A stretch of 64,000 bases of DNA from Bryoerythrophyllum caledonicum (GCA_963971425.1 OZ020515.1:8014291-8078290), one strand, 5' to 3'. Counted from the first letter of the stretch, positions 1-12,129 are shown. The notes: a model not told the origin generated them from the letters alone. Numbers and translations are program-made.

Positions 1-54
1 GGTAATTTTTGTGTTCATAGTGCTGAACTGGATTATTTATCATGTATCTTTCAG

Positions 55-2663
55 GTGGAAATGGAGCATTTGAAGCGGCTGAACGTTCAGAAATTGCCTC
101 TGGGTAGAACTCCACGTCGGATTTTGTATCATTCAGAGTCGAAGACGTTGATGGTAATGCGAACAGATCCTGGACCTGATGGTAACTTGGTTTCTGATTT
201 ATGTTGTGTGGATCCTTTGAGTGGTGCCAGCCACTCTTGCTACACTCTCGAGGCTGGAGAAGTGGCTCGTTCTATTCAGTTATGGAAATATAGACAGGAA
301 CAGCTTTTGCTGGTTGGAACGAGTCTCAGCAATGGAGGCGTGGTTATGTCTAGTGGTGAAGCACAGAGGTACTTGCCGAATTCACGGCTCTGCCGCTTTG
401 GGTTCAGTTTAATCAAATATTACTCTTGGGTTCAATCACCTGTTTTGCAGACCTTCGTTCTAAAGTTGTTGAAACTTGTGTCGATACCGTTAGTGTCTAT
501 CGTTACTGACTTTTTTCTACGCTGTAACTTTGGAGTTACCTCGTTAGTTGGTTCTCCATATACTGCAGTTTATAGCACTCTTTTTTCCTTCTCTTCCTCA
601 AAAATGGAGTTTGATCAGGTTCTAATCGTTTCTTTACTGCTATGTAGTTCAAAGGGCCGGCTGCTGGTATTTCAGCTGGAAACAAAGGACGCGAGGTTAC
701 ACTCCCAATCTGTTATGAGCTCTACAAACACTCCAACCACATCCAGTCGAGAAGCATCAGGTTCCTCGGCAGCTGATCCTATGGTGCTTTCAGATTCCTC
801 TACTTCAACCGACGAGAGTGATTTAGCTGATGGCGAAGTGTGGGAGCTGCGACTCAAAGCTCATGTTGTTCTTCCTGGGGCTGTCCTATCCGTGAGCTCA
901 TATCTAGGACAGTATGTACTTGCATCAGCTGGCAATTGTGTAAGTACTCATAACCCTACACAGCTTCCCTCGAAGGTTAGTTTTAAGTTGCATAATATTA
1001 ATGTGGTGATTGGTTGCATGTGCCTACATTTGGGCAGTGAAGATAAAGTGGTTGAAGTAGTTCACCCTGCTTACCCTGGTTCTACATGGTATTCTGAATT
1101 TCGGTTTGGTGTGTTATCAGCTGTTTTGTTTAGGATTTCCACCTGATTTACCACAGCGACTGCGGAAGTTTGCCATGGTGAAGACACGCTTTATGATTAC
1201 CAGTCTCGCAGTTCATCTCTCAAGGATTGCAGTTGGTGACTGCCGCGATGGGATCTTATTTTATTCATACCAAGAGGTAATTTAATGCTTCTGGGTACAT
1301 GCTTTCAAAATTGTAGCTAGGCAACTCTTTCGACAAAGCTAGAGCTACCGAGGGTAATGATATATCATAGTGCCCATGGTCCAGCTCTATATCTAATCAC
1401 GCTTGCATTTCATGTTATGTACGTAGGTCTCTCAGCAGCTGGAGCAATTGTATTGCGATCCTATTCAACAGCTAGTTGCAGATTGTGTCCTCATGGATGT
1501 GGACACTGCTGTAGTTACAGACCGTCGTGGGAACTTCTGCACCTTGTCCAGTGCCAGCACTCCTGAAGGTCCTTTTAATTTCTGCTCTTGTATTATGGAA
1601 ACTTTCTGGTTGTTGGCGACCTCAAATTGCATGATAAGATTTGCCACTTTTAGATTAGCAATTGCAGAAGCTTTATCGAAGCATCATATTCACACATCGT
1701 TTGCCTGCTGTCTTTGCAGAAAGCGTCAGTCCGGAACGCAATCTATCTCTGAGCTGCTGGTACCATGTGGGTGAAACCTTGATGAGGATTCACAAGGTAA
1801 GACTGGTTGAACTCTAAGTGCTTTATGTGCGAAGAAAGTTTCACATTAGATCAAATTCTCAGCCTCTTCGCACGTGTGGTTGATGCAAGTCTCTTTATGA
1901 GGGCCTAATTTTGATAAAAATAGGAATCGTATTTGTTTGAGCAATTTTAAGTTTCAGGGACTTGGGAAGTAGAGTTTTGTTAGTTTCAGAAGATATCAAC
2001 TGACGTGCGTTCATTGTGCCAGGCCTCATTCGCATATGAAAGCCCCACGGACGAGAGTCTAAAGAACTGTGGTAGCAATGATGCTGTCACTAACCCCACG
2101 CATTCATCTGTGGTCGCCAGTTCACTTTTGGGTAGCGTGTTCATATTCATCAAAGTCACAAGGTATGAATTGGTACATGGAGTATGAATCACTAGACGTC
2201 TTTCATTTGTTTATCAGTATTGAGTATCAACATGTACATCAATCCTTCATCTGTTGCATGCACAGGGAGGAGTACGACCTGTTGAAAGCCGTGCAATCCC
2301 GGCTTGCATTCTATCCTCTCACTTCTCCGCTCTTAGGAAACAACCACGATGATTACCGAAGCCAAGGCTGTTCTGTACGTCTGCCCTACCCGTTCATTTT
2401 TCTTGCCGATGAGCTTAATCTGGACAGATGATCTGATATGGAATTTGCTTGGATCGCAGGCCGGAGTGTGCAAAGTGCTTGATGGTGATATGCTGTGCCA
2501 GTTCCTGGAATTAACTAGCACTCAACAGGAGAATGTATTATCGGAGCCTCCTGGCGTCGTGTCGCTCAGCGTTCCAAACCAAGGATCTTCCTTCTTAGAA
2601 CGGAGCCTCCCTGTTGACCGCGTGCTTCGCTTGCTTGAGCGTGTGCACAATTCTCTTGCCTAG
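55..2663 (+). CDS. CPSF-A / SF3b3 / DDB1-family propeller protein, 3' part
   Basis: Partial gene cut by the left window edge; positions 1-54 are the end of an intron (acceptor tttcag). I read eight exons with in-phase GT-AG junctions: 55-368, 648-939, 1121-1276, 1427-1568, 1720-1796, 2023-2162, 2266-2374, 2460-2663, giving 477 residues and a TAG stop. The protein resembles, from memory, the plant 'CPSF A subunit' protein of the Arabidopsis At3g11960 type: blocks such as HLKRLNVQKLPLGRTPRRI, CCVDPLSG, VGDCRDGILFYSY, YCDPIQQLVADC and a CPSF_A-like C-terminus ending RVLRLLERVHNSLA. Relatives are large beta-propeller scaffolds (SF3b3, DDB1, CPSF160) in splicing, repair or ubiquitin ligase complexes; the role of this branch is not established. 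Exon 3 starts at 1121 because this gives an ungapped match across the junction. No breaks seen. Family assignment is firm, exact function is not. Confidence 0.9.
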
Positions 2664-3792
2664 ATTCGACTGCCATGATGTGAGAAGATGTAATGAAACA
2701 ACGTAGTTTTGTGTGCTCTCCTATTAGTCAAATGTAAATCAGCCCACCGGGTTCCGAACCCCATCACAGTAAACAATTGTACATGCCTTGAACTTGGAAT
2801 ACAATCACGTTCCAGTTTATGACGCTGCAAAGCTTGGAAGGTGTGCGAACGCTTTTACTCGTACAGAGATGTCATAGAGTGACTGTTAAGGCTGCTAACT
2901 TGACATTCAGTAGCTTGAATTTTACAAGTGGTCACTTCAGCTTCTGAATCTAAAACTCTCCAGTTTTATATTAAAGAGCTTATAAATTTTTATTTCCATC
3001 TCCAAGTGTAGGATCTTGTTCTAATTGCACCAGAAATTGGAAGATTATGATGTCCAAAGGATAAGTTTTTACTGCCTAGATATAAAAGATTATCCAACTT
3101 TGATCATATTAGTTACTTGAAAACCACATCACTTATATTGGATTTTTTTTTAATAGGGAGGTTATATCATATAAAAATACCGATGCTCAATAGGCTGTGA
3201 CGAAGGTGTAATAGATATCTGGAGAATCTCTGGGTGATAAACCAAAACGAGTGAGTTTACAAAAACGTCTTGATCTCTTGGTCCCTGATTTCTAAGGCAG
3301 CAACGTCCGTGCTCTTGCTGTCGCAGCGCTCGCGTGTCGAGCACTCCTCCGAATGCCCATCTCGCATCCCGCTCCACCTCCCACCGCCTTCTAATTGCGG
3401 CGCGGTTGCGCATTCCAGGTGCACTCACTCACCAGTTTAACATCAACTTGTCCACTCGCAGAATCAATCTCATTCTCAGGCGTGTCGTGGTGTGGAGTTC
3501 CCGTGGTGCGGCTCATCCTAGTTCAGGTGCGCAATCCTTGCACTCTCTTCACGCTCCTGTCCGGTCCACTCCTCATTAGGGGAATTGGGTTAGGCCGAGA
3601 AGGAGATGTTCGGAATTTATCAGAGAGTTTCGTGTTGTTGTGGCAATTGGGATCGCAATCGCGAAATCGCTTCGCCATCTGGATTGGATTTGGTTGCTAC
3701 GGGTTATGGTGTGAATTTCGGAATTTTGACTGTAGGTAGGAGTTCTATGTGTATGTGTGTGCAGTGATTGTGGGCAGGGTTTGGCATATTCG
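2664..3792. other. Intergenic: 3' flank of CPSF-A-like gene and leader of DUF1350 gene
   Basis: No coding region seen. 2664-3300 is AT-rich and probably carries the upstream gene's 3' untranslated region. From about 3300 the base composition turns GC-richer (CpG-bearing, pyrimidine-rich), as expected for the promoter and 5' leader of the next gene. Candidate splice signals in the leader (for example cag|gtgcactc near 3418 and gtgcag near 3763) allow a leader intron, but transcript data would be needed to place it. Confidence 0.5.
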
Positions 3793-5988
3793 ATGGCGCT
3801 GGTGGCGCCTGTTGGGGTCGCCATAGCGGTCGCCGCCATCTCCGCGTCGAGCTCCGTGGGCGTTCCAGGGCACGTGAGCTGCGGGTTCAATGGGTTGCGG
3901 ACGTCGAGCTTGGGCTTGGTTATGTATCGCAGAGGCGCGAATCGGGGTGTGAGGCGTCTAGCAATGCCAGCGCGGGCCGAGCTCAACGACAACCAGAAGG
4001 ACAGCCTTCAGCTCTATGGCAAGATCGAGAGGTCAGTGCAATGCCGAGTTATGTGCAATCCTTCGCTATTATGTCATAAAATGTACTGGTGTCTTGCTTT
4101 ATCGTTGATGATGTGGAATCTCGTGGGAATCAGGGTGATTGCAGACACCGCCAAGCGCACCGCCGGTGGTGACACGGATCCAGGAAGGTGGCAAGATGTT
4201 CAGGTAGAAAATTCTGGACCTGTCTGTCATATGAGAACGCTTGCAAGGGTTTAAATCACTTTTTTGGGGTTGCTAATCGGAGAGTTTGTGGCATGAGTTT
4301 AGGGTTCATGGGTTCTTACACCGAGCAAGAAGGAAGCGGTGGCGGTGGTGCATTTCATAGGTGGAGTGTTTGTTGGAGCAACACCTCAGTTGACATACCG
4401 TTTGTTCTTGGAGCGTCTTTGTGAAAGGTAGCTAATGTGAATTCTCCTTTATCTTCGGTGTCGCTATTGTTGTCGAGTCTCATCGTGTGGCATTTCTTGT
4501 TGGCAGAGGTTATGTCATTATTGCCACGCCGTATGCGAGTGGGTTTGATCACCTACGAATTGCGGATGAGGCCCAGTTCAAGTTCGACCGCTGTCTACGT
4601 GCTCTTCTCGACGACTCCAGATATCGACCTTTGGTGCAGTATCTGATCCTCTTTGCTCAACTGCTGATATTATTTACACCTGGCCCTTCCCTGAACTAAT
4701 GGTGTTGAACATGGCAGGTCGAGGAAATGCCCATTTATGGAGTTGGACACTCACTTGGAGCACTGACGCATCTTCTTATCGGTGAGATGTTTTCTAGTCG
4801 AGTCTTTGCTAGAGGCTAGAGTTGTCCATTTTAATGCGACTTTGGGTATCTAATGTTGTTTCCTTGGCTTCGCAGGAGCTAGATATGCAGTTCAGCGAAA
4901 GGGCAACGTAATATTATCTTTCAACAACAGGGTAAGCATCACTTCCCTTGGATGGTTTTCTGGTTTATCAGATCTTCCATGTAGTTCTGACTGCAAAGTG
5001 GGTACTAAACGTTTGTGCAGTCAGCTAGCGATGCAATACCTTTCCTATCGCCAATGGTAGCACCCATGATTCCAAACATTGGTCCACTCCTGTCACAGCT
5101 CACGTCTTCACCTGCAGTTCGCCTCGGGGTATGTAAAAGCCTGTGACCTTCTAATCATGGGCAGCAAGTATGCATTAGTTAGCCTTTTGATCTTTGTGAA
5201 GCTTCTAGTAAAGGACTCTTCTTTTTGATTGGGTTATTGCTCCATTGGCAGGCAGAAGTTGCGTTGAAAAGGCTGAAGGAGTTTGGGGACCTAAGTCCGC
5301 CTATGGTCAAGCAAGTCCTGCCATTCGTAGAGCAGCTCCTCCCTCTGTACCAAGATTTCGCGAATGGGAAGGACCAATTCTCTCCGGCTCCTTCAGAGAC
5401 CGATCGCCTGGTGAGTGGTTGTTCCTCCATATGTCTTCCAATATCATGTCCTTCTAAACCATGAAAGGTCCTAACCATGAGGCTTTGTGTGGCAGCTAAA
5501 GGCGTATTACGGCGTAAAGCGAAACTTACTCATCAAATTCAAGGACGACACTATCGATGAGACACCTCGGTTAGCACAGATCTTAGCCCATAAATCAGCA
5601 GTGAGCGCTTTCCTTGACCTCACATTACGAGCCTTACCTGGAGACCATGCTCGACCTTGCCTACAGGTAATAGTCTTTATGATGAGAACTAGGACTTCAC
5701 CTGGAGCTTGTTTATTGACGAGGTCTGAAATATTTGGTGCAGGTTTTTCCTGAACTTCCCGATGAGCTGACAAGTACTCTAAACCGAGGCTCCGAGATGT
5801 TTTCAAGCATGGCAGCGGGTACTCCATGGGTTGACCTTGCAAAAGGATTCGGTGTGAACCCTGCCGCCCAGCGACGTCGAGCGGAAACAATTGCAAACAT
5901 TGAGAGCTTAGTTGATGAGATATCGACCTGGATATCTGCGTCGCCCAAAGACACCCAAGCTCTGCTTAGGGGAGATTACACCAACTGA
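3793..5988 (+). CDS. DUF1350 family protein (alpha/beta-hydrolase-like), probably plastid
   Basis: Complete gene of ten exons: 3793-4031, 4134-4203, 4303-4427, 4507-4633, 4718-4781, 4876-4931, 5021-5128, 5252-5410, 5496-5666, 5743-5988. All introns are GT-AG and phases agree; the product is 454 residues. The first ~60 residues are rich in Ala, Ser, Val and Arg with few acids, like a plastid transit peptide. The core matches plant DUF1350 proteins (At3g43540 type) end to end: AVVHFIGGVFVGATPQLTYR, YVIIATPYASGFDH, a nucleophile elbow GVGHSLG with Ser199, LIKFKDDTIDET, and AAGTPW near the C-terminus. The fold suggests a serine hydrolase, but no reaction is known for the family, and I do not assign a catalytic acid or His. 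The start is the first ATG in frame with the conserved core. The gene lies 1.1 kb after the CPSF-A-like gene on the same strand. Confidence 0.92.
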
Positions 5989-6993
5989 ACTCGAAAACTA
6001 ACCTCACTTGAAAAGTATTCCAGGTTTAAAGGTTGAGGGTCTAGGACTTTGTAGTTGGGCACCAATCCTGTCTGTTGAATTCTTGTGACTATAGTGCTCT
6101 TTAGAATATGAACATCAGGTGTATAGATTCCTGTACCAGGCATTGATTTCGTCTAGTCCAAACCAGAGAAGGATTACTGTAATATGCGTTGTACATTTTT
6201 GTAGAAGAAAAGCATACTTTGCTATTAAGAAGCATTTTTGTGGTCTACTATCAAGAGGGGCAAGTTGTTCACATGCTTAGCGGTAGAACGAAGACACTTT
6301 ATCTACGCAGGTCTTTACAATTACAGGATCTTTCTTTCCGCAATCTCGAACTTCATGGGAATAGGACTACGGAGCATTACTCAAACTGAAGAGACTGTTT
6401 TTCCAGCAAGTTTGATCATACCCCTGAGGTTGAATTTTGTGACTCAACAGCTGCGAGGGGACTCAAGTTGAATACTTTTTGGCACACTAACTTCTAAGTC
6501 AGCCTTGTGGCTTGTCCAAAAATAAAACCGAACATTTTTATGCTGTCATGTGACCCCATGATTGCTGACAACCTTATCTTGCCGAACACAGGATGTACTC
6601 TGAGATTACTTTGAATTGAGTGATACACTTGTTAGCACAAGATTAGTCATCCAGTGCGCCCCTGAGATCGTGGCTGTCATGGCCCATGGGATGCGGAATC
6701 CTAAATTAACAATTCCATGCTGTAGAATCTCTCACGACACTGATTACTGTTCACGCGTCTGCAGCTCACGCAATGCAAGATTACAGATTCTTAGACAAAG
6801 AAGAATTCGGAATCAGCATCAACGACTCATCTGCTCTACGCAATGGTCGGAATCCACAAAAGTTTGTTAAGTTTGTTAAGTTTGAGCATGGATAAATTTC
6901 AATATGATATTTGCTTTTCATTCTTAATAAACATTACTATTTGTTTATTGTTCCTAGTAGCTATTCGATATGAAAGAGCTTGGTGGTGAATCC
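5989..6993. other. Intergenic, 3' flank of DUF1350 gene
   Basis: No gene supported. Short open frames here (for example 6189-6389 and 6616-6870) have no recognisable domain. An aataaa hexamer at about 6521 could be a distal poly(A) signal. The stretch ends at the TTA target duplication (6994-6996) of the Harbinger element. Confidence 0.5.
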
Positions 6994-7292
6994 TTAGGCC
7001 CTCTTTACACTAGAGGCGAGAAGCCGTGGAGAAAACCTCACAAGGGCCATAGCTCATCCTTGAGAAGCCAACCTTTGAACTTGACGGCCTTTGGATATAG
7101 TGTAAAGTGAGAAGGGGCCACAAAATAAAGTGCTGATTTTTTTAATATATTTTCTAATTTAGGGCTGGTCGTAACTTCCACTACACTACCTCCCATTTCC
7201 ACCCCAAGACCGGTCTTGTCTTTCTAGTTGTTGGCGGTTTCTTTTGCTTCTTTCTTTCTCGTTTTTGCCTTGTTTATTGAAATTTCAGCACT

Positions 7293-8758
7293 ATGGAGGA
7301 GAGGAGGAAGAAACTTGTAGTGATGATGGCTTGTATTGGTGTTCCTACATGATTACACAACATGTTAACAACATGCAAGCTTTGATTTTACAAGGTGATT
7401 GGACGAATGTTGCAATTTTCAGCATTTGCCTTCAAAGTTTAGGGTTTAGAGATCGAACCATTTGGAGTTTTGAGAGGCAATCTGGCTTTCTAGACCGGTA
7501 TTTGTTGGGTTCATTTACGAAGAAGATGTTCAAGGAAAGGACCCATATCTCGCATGCTACATTCAGATTTTTATGTGAGAAATTAGGTCCGTTTTTGAAA
7601 AAACATCAAACTTATTTGAGAAGACCAATTTCTATAGAAGAGAGAGTTGCAATGTCTTTAGCTAGACTTGGTACAGGAGATGGACTGCATATGGTTGGAG
7701 AGGTATATGGAATTGCGGAATGTACAATTTCAGGAATTGTGAGGGAATTTTGTAAAATAGTGAGACTACATTTGCAAAAGATTTTTATACAAATTCCAAA
7801 TGAAAACAGACTTAGAATTTTAGCAAAAGAGTTTGAGAGGTTGCATAATATACCTTACATTATAGGAGCCATAGACGGTTCACACATTCCTGTGCTAGCT
7901 CCAGTTATTGGTGGAGAGGATTATTACTGCCGCAAATCTTTTCATTCAGCTTTGTTGCAAGACATTGTTGATACAAATTGCATTTTTTGGGATTACGAGT
8001 TTGGGTGGGCGGGAAGCTTGCATGATTGGATTGTTTTTCAATAAACCAAGGTTGGAAGAGCTTGTATGGAAGGGAAATTCCTACCATACAAATTGATTGG
8101 AGATGCGGCGTATCCGGTGCGGCCTTGGATGTATTGTCCATTCAAAGGCACTTATGATGGACTGGAATCTTATAAGGCACATTGGAATTTTATCCAATCT
8201 TCAACGCAAATGTGTGTGGAGCGTGCATTCGGGATTTTGAAGGACAGATGGAGAATAATTGAAAAGAGAGCAGATGTTCCTTTACAATCAATGGCAGATG
8301 TTGTGTCAACTTGTATTGTCTTGCATAATTTATGTATCATCACGAAAGACAAGTTTGATGCAATATGGATTGAAGAAGCTGAGGTTGAATTGAAGAAACG
8401 GGTTGAAGATGGCACGGTGAAGGGAGGGCAAGTGCTACGAGGGCAACGAGCTTCTATTGAAGAGGTAAAATCTTCGATTTTGAAATCTACTATGAAAAGA
8501 ACATTTCAAAATTTTGAGATAGAAGAAGTAGATGCTGAAGAGGAAGTTTTTTTGATAAAACAAGATGATAAAGATGTTGATTTATTCAGAGAAGCTACTA
8601 TGGCTCATGAATCCATTGCAAAAACTTTGTGGGAATACAACTTGTCAAAGGAGTCGACTATTCAATTTTCAAAATCAAGTAGTGATTCTGAAGCTATGGA
8701 AGAATACCTACAATTTTTCTACAATGGCTGCCATATACCTATCCATGTTTTTCAATAA
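7293..8758 (+). pseudogene. Harbinger DDE transposase (DDE_Tnp_4 type), frameshifted
   Basis: Most of the protein is in one frame. The part to 8044 carries an HTH-like segment (EERVAMSLARLGTGDGLHMVGEVYGIAECTISGIVREF, about 7640-7752) and the first catalytic Asp in GAIDGSHIPV (7866 on). The part from 8066 has the second Asp in LIGDAAYP and the Glu in VERAFGILKDRW, so the DDE triad is visible. Between 8030 and 8075 the reading shifts to another frame for about 17 codons (NKPRLEELVWKG), i.e. two compensating indels, and the main frame has a TAA at 8042-8044. The likely true start is ATG 7293 (MEERRKKLVVMMACIG), in a third frame that ends after 19 codons, implying a further indel near 7350. The last ~50 bp overlap the 3' end of the convergent Myb-like gene. 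Confidence 0.85.
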
Positions 8759-10209
8759 AGCCGTGCTTTCTTGGAAGCTGATAGAATTGGAGACAACCTT
8801 CTCCAAGATCACTTCCAAATTGTCTTGAAATTTCTTCTTCTTCTCTTGCTTTGGAGTAACCTCACGGTCTTGCAATTCTGATGGTGCTTTGTCTTCATCG
8901 TTTTCATCTTCACCTTCCGTGGCACATGCTGGAATTTGGGTTTTTACACAAGCACGAGTAGAATTCCAAACATCAAGCTCGTCAAACCATTTGCAATCTT
9001 GGTACCTATCCAAACTTGAAATTTCATTGGCTCTCTTATCATTCTTGTATTCGGCATAAATCACCTTGTACTTTTTCTTGCATGATTCCCATGAGCAGTC
9101 AAAGCCTCGAATTGTTGCTACCATTCTTGCTTGCAATTTCAACCATGTACTAATCCCTGAATTTTCACAGTAATACACATTAGTACATTCATATACAAGC
9201 ATATGGAAGTGTTATGATCCTCAAATGTTAAAAAAACAACCGGGAGGGCCTCATTACGGGATCTAAAGATTGAAGGCAGCAGAACAAAAGGGTAGGAAAG
9301 TCAAATTGTCACACAAAGGGGGGGGGAGAGAAGGTTGGTGTGGCACACTTCCCAAGGTATTCCCCTTCCTTGGGAAGAGGTCCACGGTTCAAACCCCTAT
9401 GGCCGTGCCCTTTAACAAGGCCCGATAGGGGGGAAAGGGGGGGCACTTGGCTAAGCCTAAGGCCAAGGCCTTTAAAAAACCAAATTGGCCAAATCTGATT
9501 TCTTTTTTTTTTAATTTCCAAAAAATTTGATATGCAAAAATCTTAAAGGTTATAGTTTTTGTAAAATGCACAACTTCTTTTTGAAAAAAAATTATGTGTA
9601 CACATGGGTATGAAATAGCTCAAAACTTTATAGAAGGAAAAAATACACACACAGACAAACCTTGTTTTTTCGCACATCTTGAAAATTCTTCTTCCATCTC
9701 TCCCCGAATCGATATCAAGGTTTCGACCTCGTAATCTTGCCACTTCCGAGTGGATCCTTCTTCTTCCAAATTTGAACGAGTCAAATTCACTACTTCCTTT
9801 GTTGCCTTCTTTGTTGTCTTCTCTGATTTCTTCTTCTTTGTTGGAGCCCTTATTTTCATCCTTTTGATGGCCGTCCTCTCTTCTTTGGTGTAGGTACATG
9901 CTTTCCGTGTAGCTTTGCTCCAGCCTAGATTGCCTCCTCCTCCTTCACATTCATTAGAGAATTCCTTCCATTTTCACTCGGTGTCACTTCCTCACTTGAT
10001 GGTTCCAAATCTGAACCACTACAACGAGGCATTCCAAGAGGCTTAAAATATTTAGCACTACTAGCACTAAAACGTTCAAAATTTGAAACATGCATTTGAG
10101 GAGAAATGGGCTGAAATTGGGGATGAAAATAGCTCATCCAAGGCGAATTTTGACTCCATGCTTGTCCTTGCAATTGCAAGAACTCCCCATCTTCAGAGTA
10201 GCCTTCCAT
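8708..10209 (-). pseudogene. Harbinger second gene: Myb/SANT-like (trihelix/MADF) DNA-binding protein, broken
   Basis: Reads leftward. The start ATG at 10209 opens MEGYSEDGEFLQLQ and runs to a TAG at 9925. The next coding block lies in another frame just downstream (about 9929 to 9661), so one frameshift near 9930 is likely. This block holds KWQDYEVETLISIRGEMEEEF, the first helices of a Myb/SANT-like domain. A GT-AG intron (9660 to 9157) joins it in phase to the last exon (9156-8708), which completes the domain (WESCKKKYKVIYAEYKNDKR) and then has an acidic and coiled C-terminus. In Harbinger elements this protein binds the ends and brings the transposase to the nucleus. The stop at 8708 lies inside the transposase 3' end, so the two genes converge with ~50 bp of overlap. 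Confidence 0.8.
9325..9513 (+). repeat. SINE-like insertion with Pol III B box and poly(T) tail
   Basis: Sits inside the intron of the Harbinger Myb-like gene. It has a good B box (GGTTCAAACCCC at about 9390), a weak A-box-like TGGCACACTTCC about 30 bp upstream, GC-rich sequence unlike the surrounding intron, and ends in a T run at 9501-9512. Some plant SINEs (Au type) end in a T-rich tail. I could not find clear target duplications and the A box is poor, so another GC-rich repeat is possible. Confidence 0.4.
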
Positions 10210-10735
10210 TGCAATGAACACAAGGCAAAAAAAATTGGGCAAAAAAGCCTCAAAAAACAAGCAAACCTATACTACTTCCCAATCACATATGAGGAAGAAG
10301 AAAAAAATGATTTCAAATGATCAAGGAGTAGTCCTTAAGGAGGACAATCGGGAATGAATAGTAATAGCCGTTGGGTAGAAAACGGGTCAAAAAACTGGCC
10401 GTTAGTAAAAGTGACCTTTCTGAAATATTCTTAAAAAAAATAAAAATGATTGGCTGTGAGAATTTTGGCCAAACAGCCTCCCGGATTTTGCGTCAGGCCC
10501 ACCTCTTGAGGTGGGCTTGACAAAAAATCCAGGGGCCTTTAAAAATGTGCCTTTTTGCTACCACGAAGGACAAAAGTGTTGTCCATGTCATTTTCCCCTT
10601 CTTTCGTCCCTTGGGCTGAAAAATCAAGTGTAAAGTGACATTCTTTGGTCTTCTCGATTTCTACGCCTCCCATTGGCTGAAATTTCTCTCCTCACGGCCT
10701 CTCGCCTCTAGTGTAAAGAGGCCCTTAGTACTGTA

Positions 10736-11100
10736 GGTGAACCTCTCGTTCGACACCTCCATGCCGAATAATTAATCAAAGTGGGAAAAGCCCATTCAAC
10801 ATCCAAAATAACAAAAAAGTAATCACCAAGATCACAAATTAGGATATTAAGCACCTTTTGACGACTATTGATTTTGAACCAAAAAGTTCCAAACGAGGTT
10901 TAAAAGAAGAAAAAGCAAGACTTTGTGCACATGCAACCATAGACAAAGACTTTCCAAGCCCCACACCCCTTTGATGTCTCTTCAAGCCACAAATCTTGTA
11001 AATAAACATTTAATTCAATTTTTGCATCTTCACTTAATAATTTTCCAATTAATTAGGCCTACATTTTTTTAATTAATAAATGTCGGACTAGAGGTTCACC
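10736..11100. mobile_element. MITE, 365 bp, TA target duplication
   Basis: Inverted ends GGTGAACCTCTCGTTCGACA (left) and GGTGAACCTCTAGTCCGACA (right, read inward), differing at two of 20 positions, with TA on both sides (10734-10735 and 11101-11102). The AT-rich interior has no ORF. TA duplication suggests a Tc1/mariner-type (Stowaway-like) non-autonomous element, though the termini are not the usual Stowaway CTCCCTCC. The element starts only 9 bp after the Harbinger target duplication. Confidence 0.8.
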
Positions 11101-11334
11101 TATGGTATGTATAGACAAGCTTTGATGGTCTCTCTATATATATATATAAAATAGATTTAGCTGCATTTAAGAGGAAAGGAGAGATCATATTGTATTATGA
11201 GTCTTAGACCTTTTTCTTCTCTCAGTTAATAATAGAAATATAGAGCTATTTAGGATTGATATAATAATAAATTAAAAAAGACGTTAAAGTTCATGGCATC
11301 TTTGTGTCATTTTATGTTTAAATTAGACAATAAA

Positions 11335-12129
11335 CTTTGTAAAAGTTACAGGATTTTGAATTTCATATGGAGAGAGCAGGCGCATCGGGCAAGTTTATAA
11401 ACTTTTGCTAGAACACTCTATCAAATGTGAGATTTTCAATACTATCAAGTAATATTATTTCCTTTCATCTTGTCCTAAAATGTTTCTTGTCTTTAGTACA
11501 AAACAGCACATTAAACCCAAGTCAAACATTTTCACATATTGTCACACATTGTTGGGCAAGGTACCAATACGACTTCTTCTTTTCCACATAAAACTTTGGG
11601 GTCTTCATATTTTTTTAATTACAAGGTCTAAGTCAATTACCATTATGCTAAGCATGATTTTATTTCCTTTCACTCCAATTTTTAGAGGTAGAAAAGGGAT
11701 GTAGCATATTCAAAACAATGTGGCAAGTAGTGGAGGTTCAAAAATTGCCAATTCACGTTATATTTTTTTGTGAACTAAATATGTCATAGAACGAGAATCT
11801 TAACGGTCAATAAGATGGTTTACACCAAAGCTTGAAGATAAAAAAAAATAGATAGTGCAAAAGTTGGACATCAAGTGAAGTCAAAGTTTGTTGATCCACT
11901 CAACGCAATGAAGAAAATGAATTGTTTTCTCTGCTTCAAACACTATTATCTTTCAATCCGTGCAGTCAAAGCTTATGAAAATTTTGAGGACATTACCTAG
12001 TAAGTCTTAATGGTAATCCTATGGTTAGATGTAGAAATAAATAAAAAATTGTTTCCCTCCTTACTCATTGCACTAGGAGGAGCAATTTTGAAGTGTTTTT
12101 TGTGTGAAAAGGCATTGGGCCTTTAGAGG
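11335..12129. mobile_element. TTAA-flanked element, family F1, left-truncated copy
   Basis: Shares the F1 interior found also at 26.7, 37.2, 50.5, 52.9, 57.3, 58.3 and 59.8 kb: a block with 'cacattgttgggcaaggtacc', a 'gaatatgct/agcatattc' block, 'cttcaaacactat', 'tccgtgcggtcaaag' and 'ccttactcattgcactag'. The right end reads GGGCCTTTAGAGG followed by TTAA (12130-12133). The left end is replaced by unrelated AT-rich sequence, so the boundary is approximate. No coding capacity. Confidence 0.7.

Larger units (their letters stand above)
6997..10724. mobile_element. PIF/Harbinger DNA transposon, near full length, inactive
   Basis: A 3.7-kb element bounded by imperfect inverted repeats of about 37 bp. 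The left end begins GGCCCTCTTTACACTAGAGG and the right end, read inward on the - strand, begins GGGCCTCTTTACACTAGAGG. A TTA duplication lies at 6994-6996 and 10725-10727. A 3-bp TWA duplication, this kind of terminus and the two-gene content (DDE transposase plus Myb/SANT-like protein, convergent) define PIF/Harbinger. Both genes carry frameshifts or stops, so this copy is not autonomous, yet both ends and the target duplication survive, so it is fairly young. A small SINE-like insertion lies in the intron of the Myb-like gene. Non-coding flanks inside the element (about 7000-7290 and 10210-10724) hold only subterminal sequence. Confidence 0.92.

Noticed and set aside
9330-9420. A tRNA gene around the B box
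   Set aside because: No cloverleaf: acceptor and anticodon stems cannot be formed and the A box is poor.
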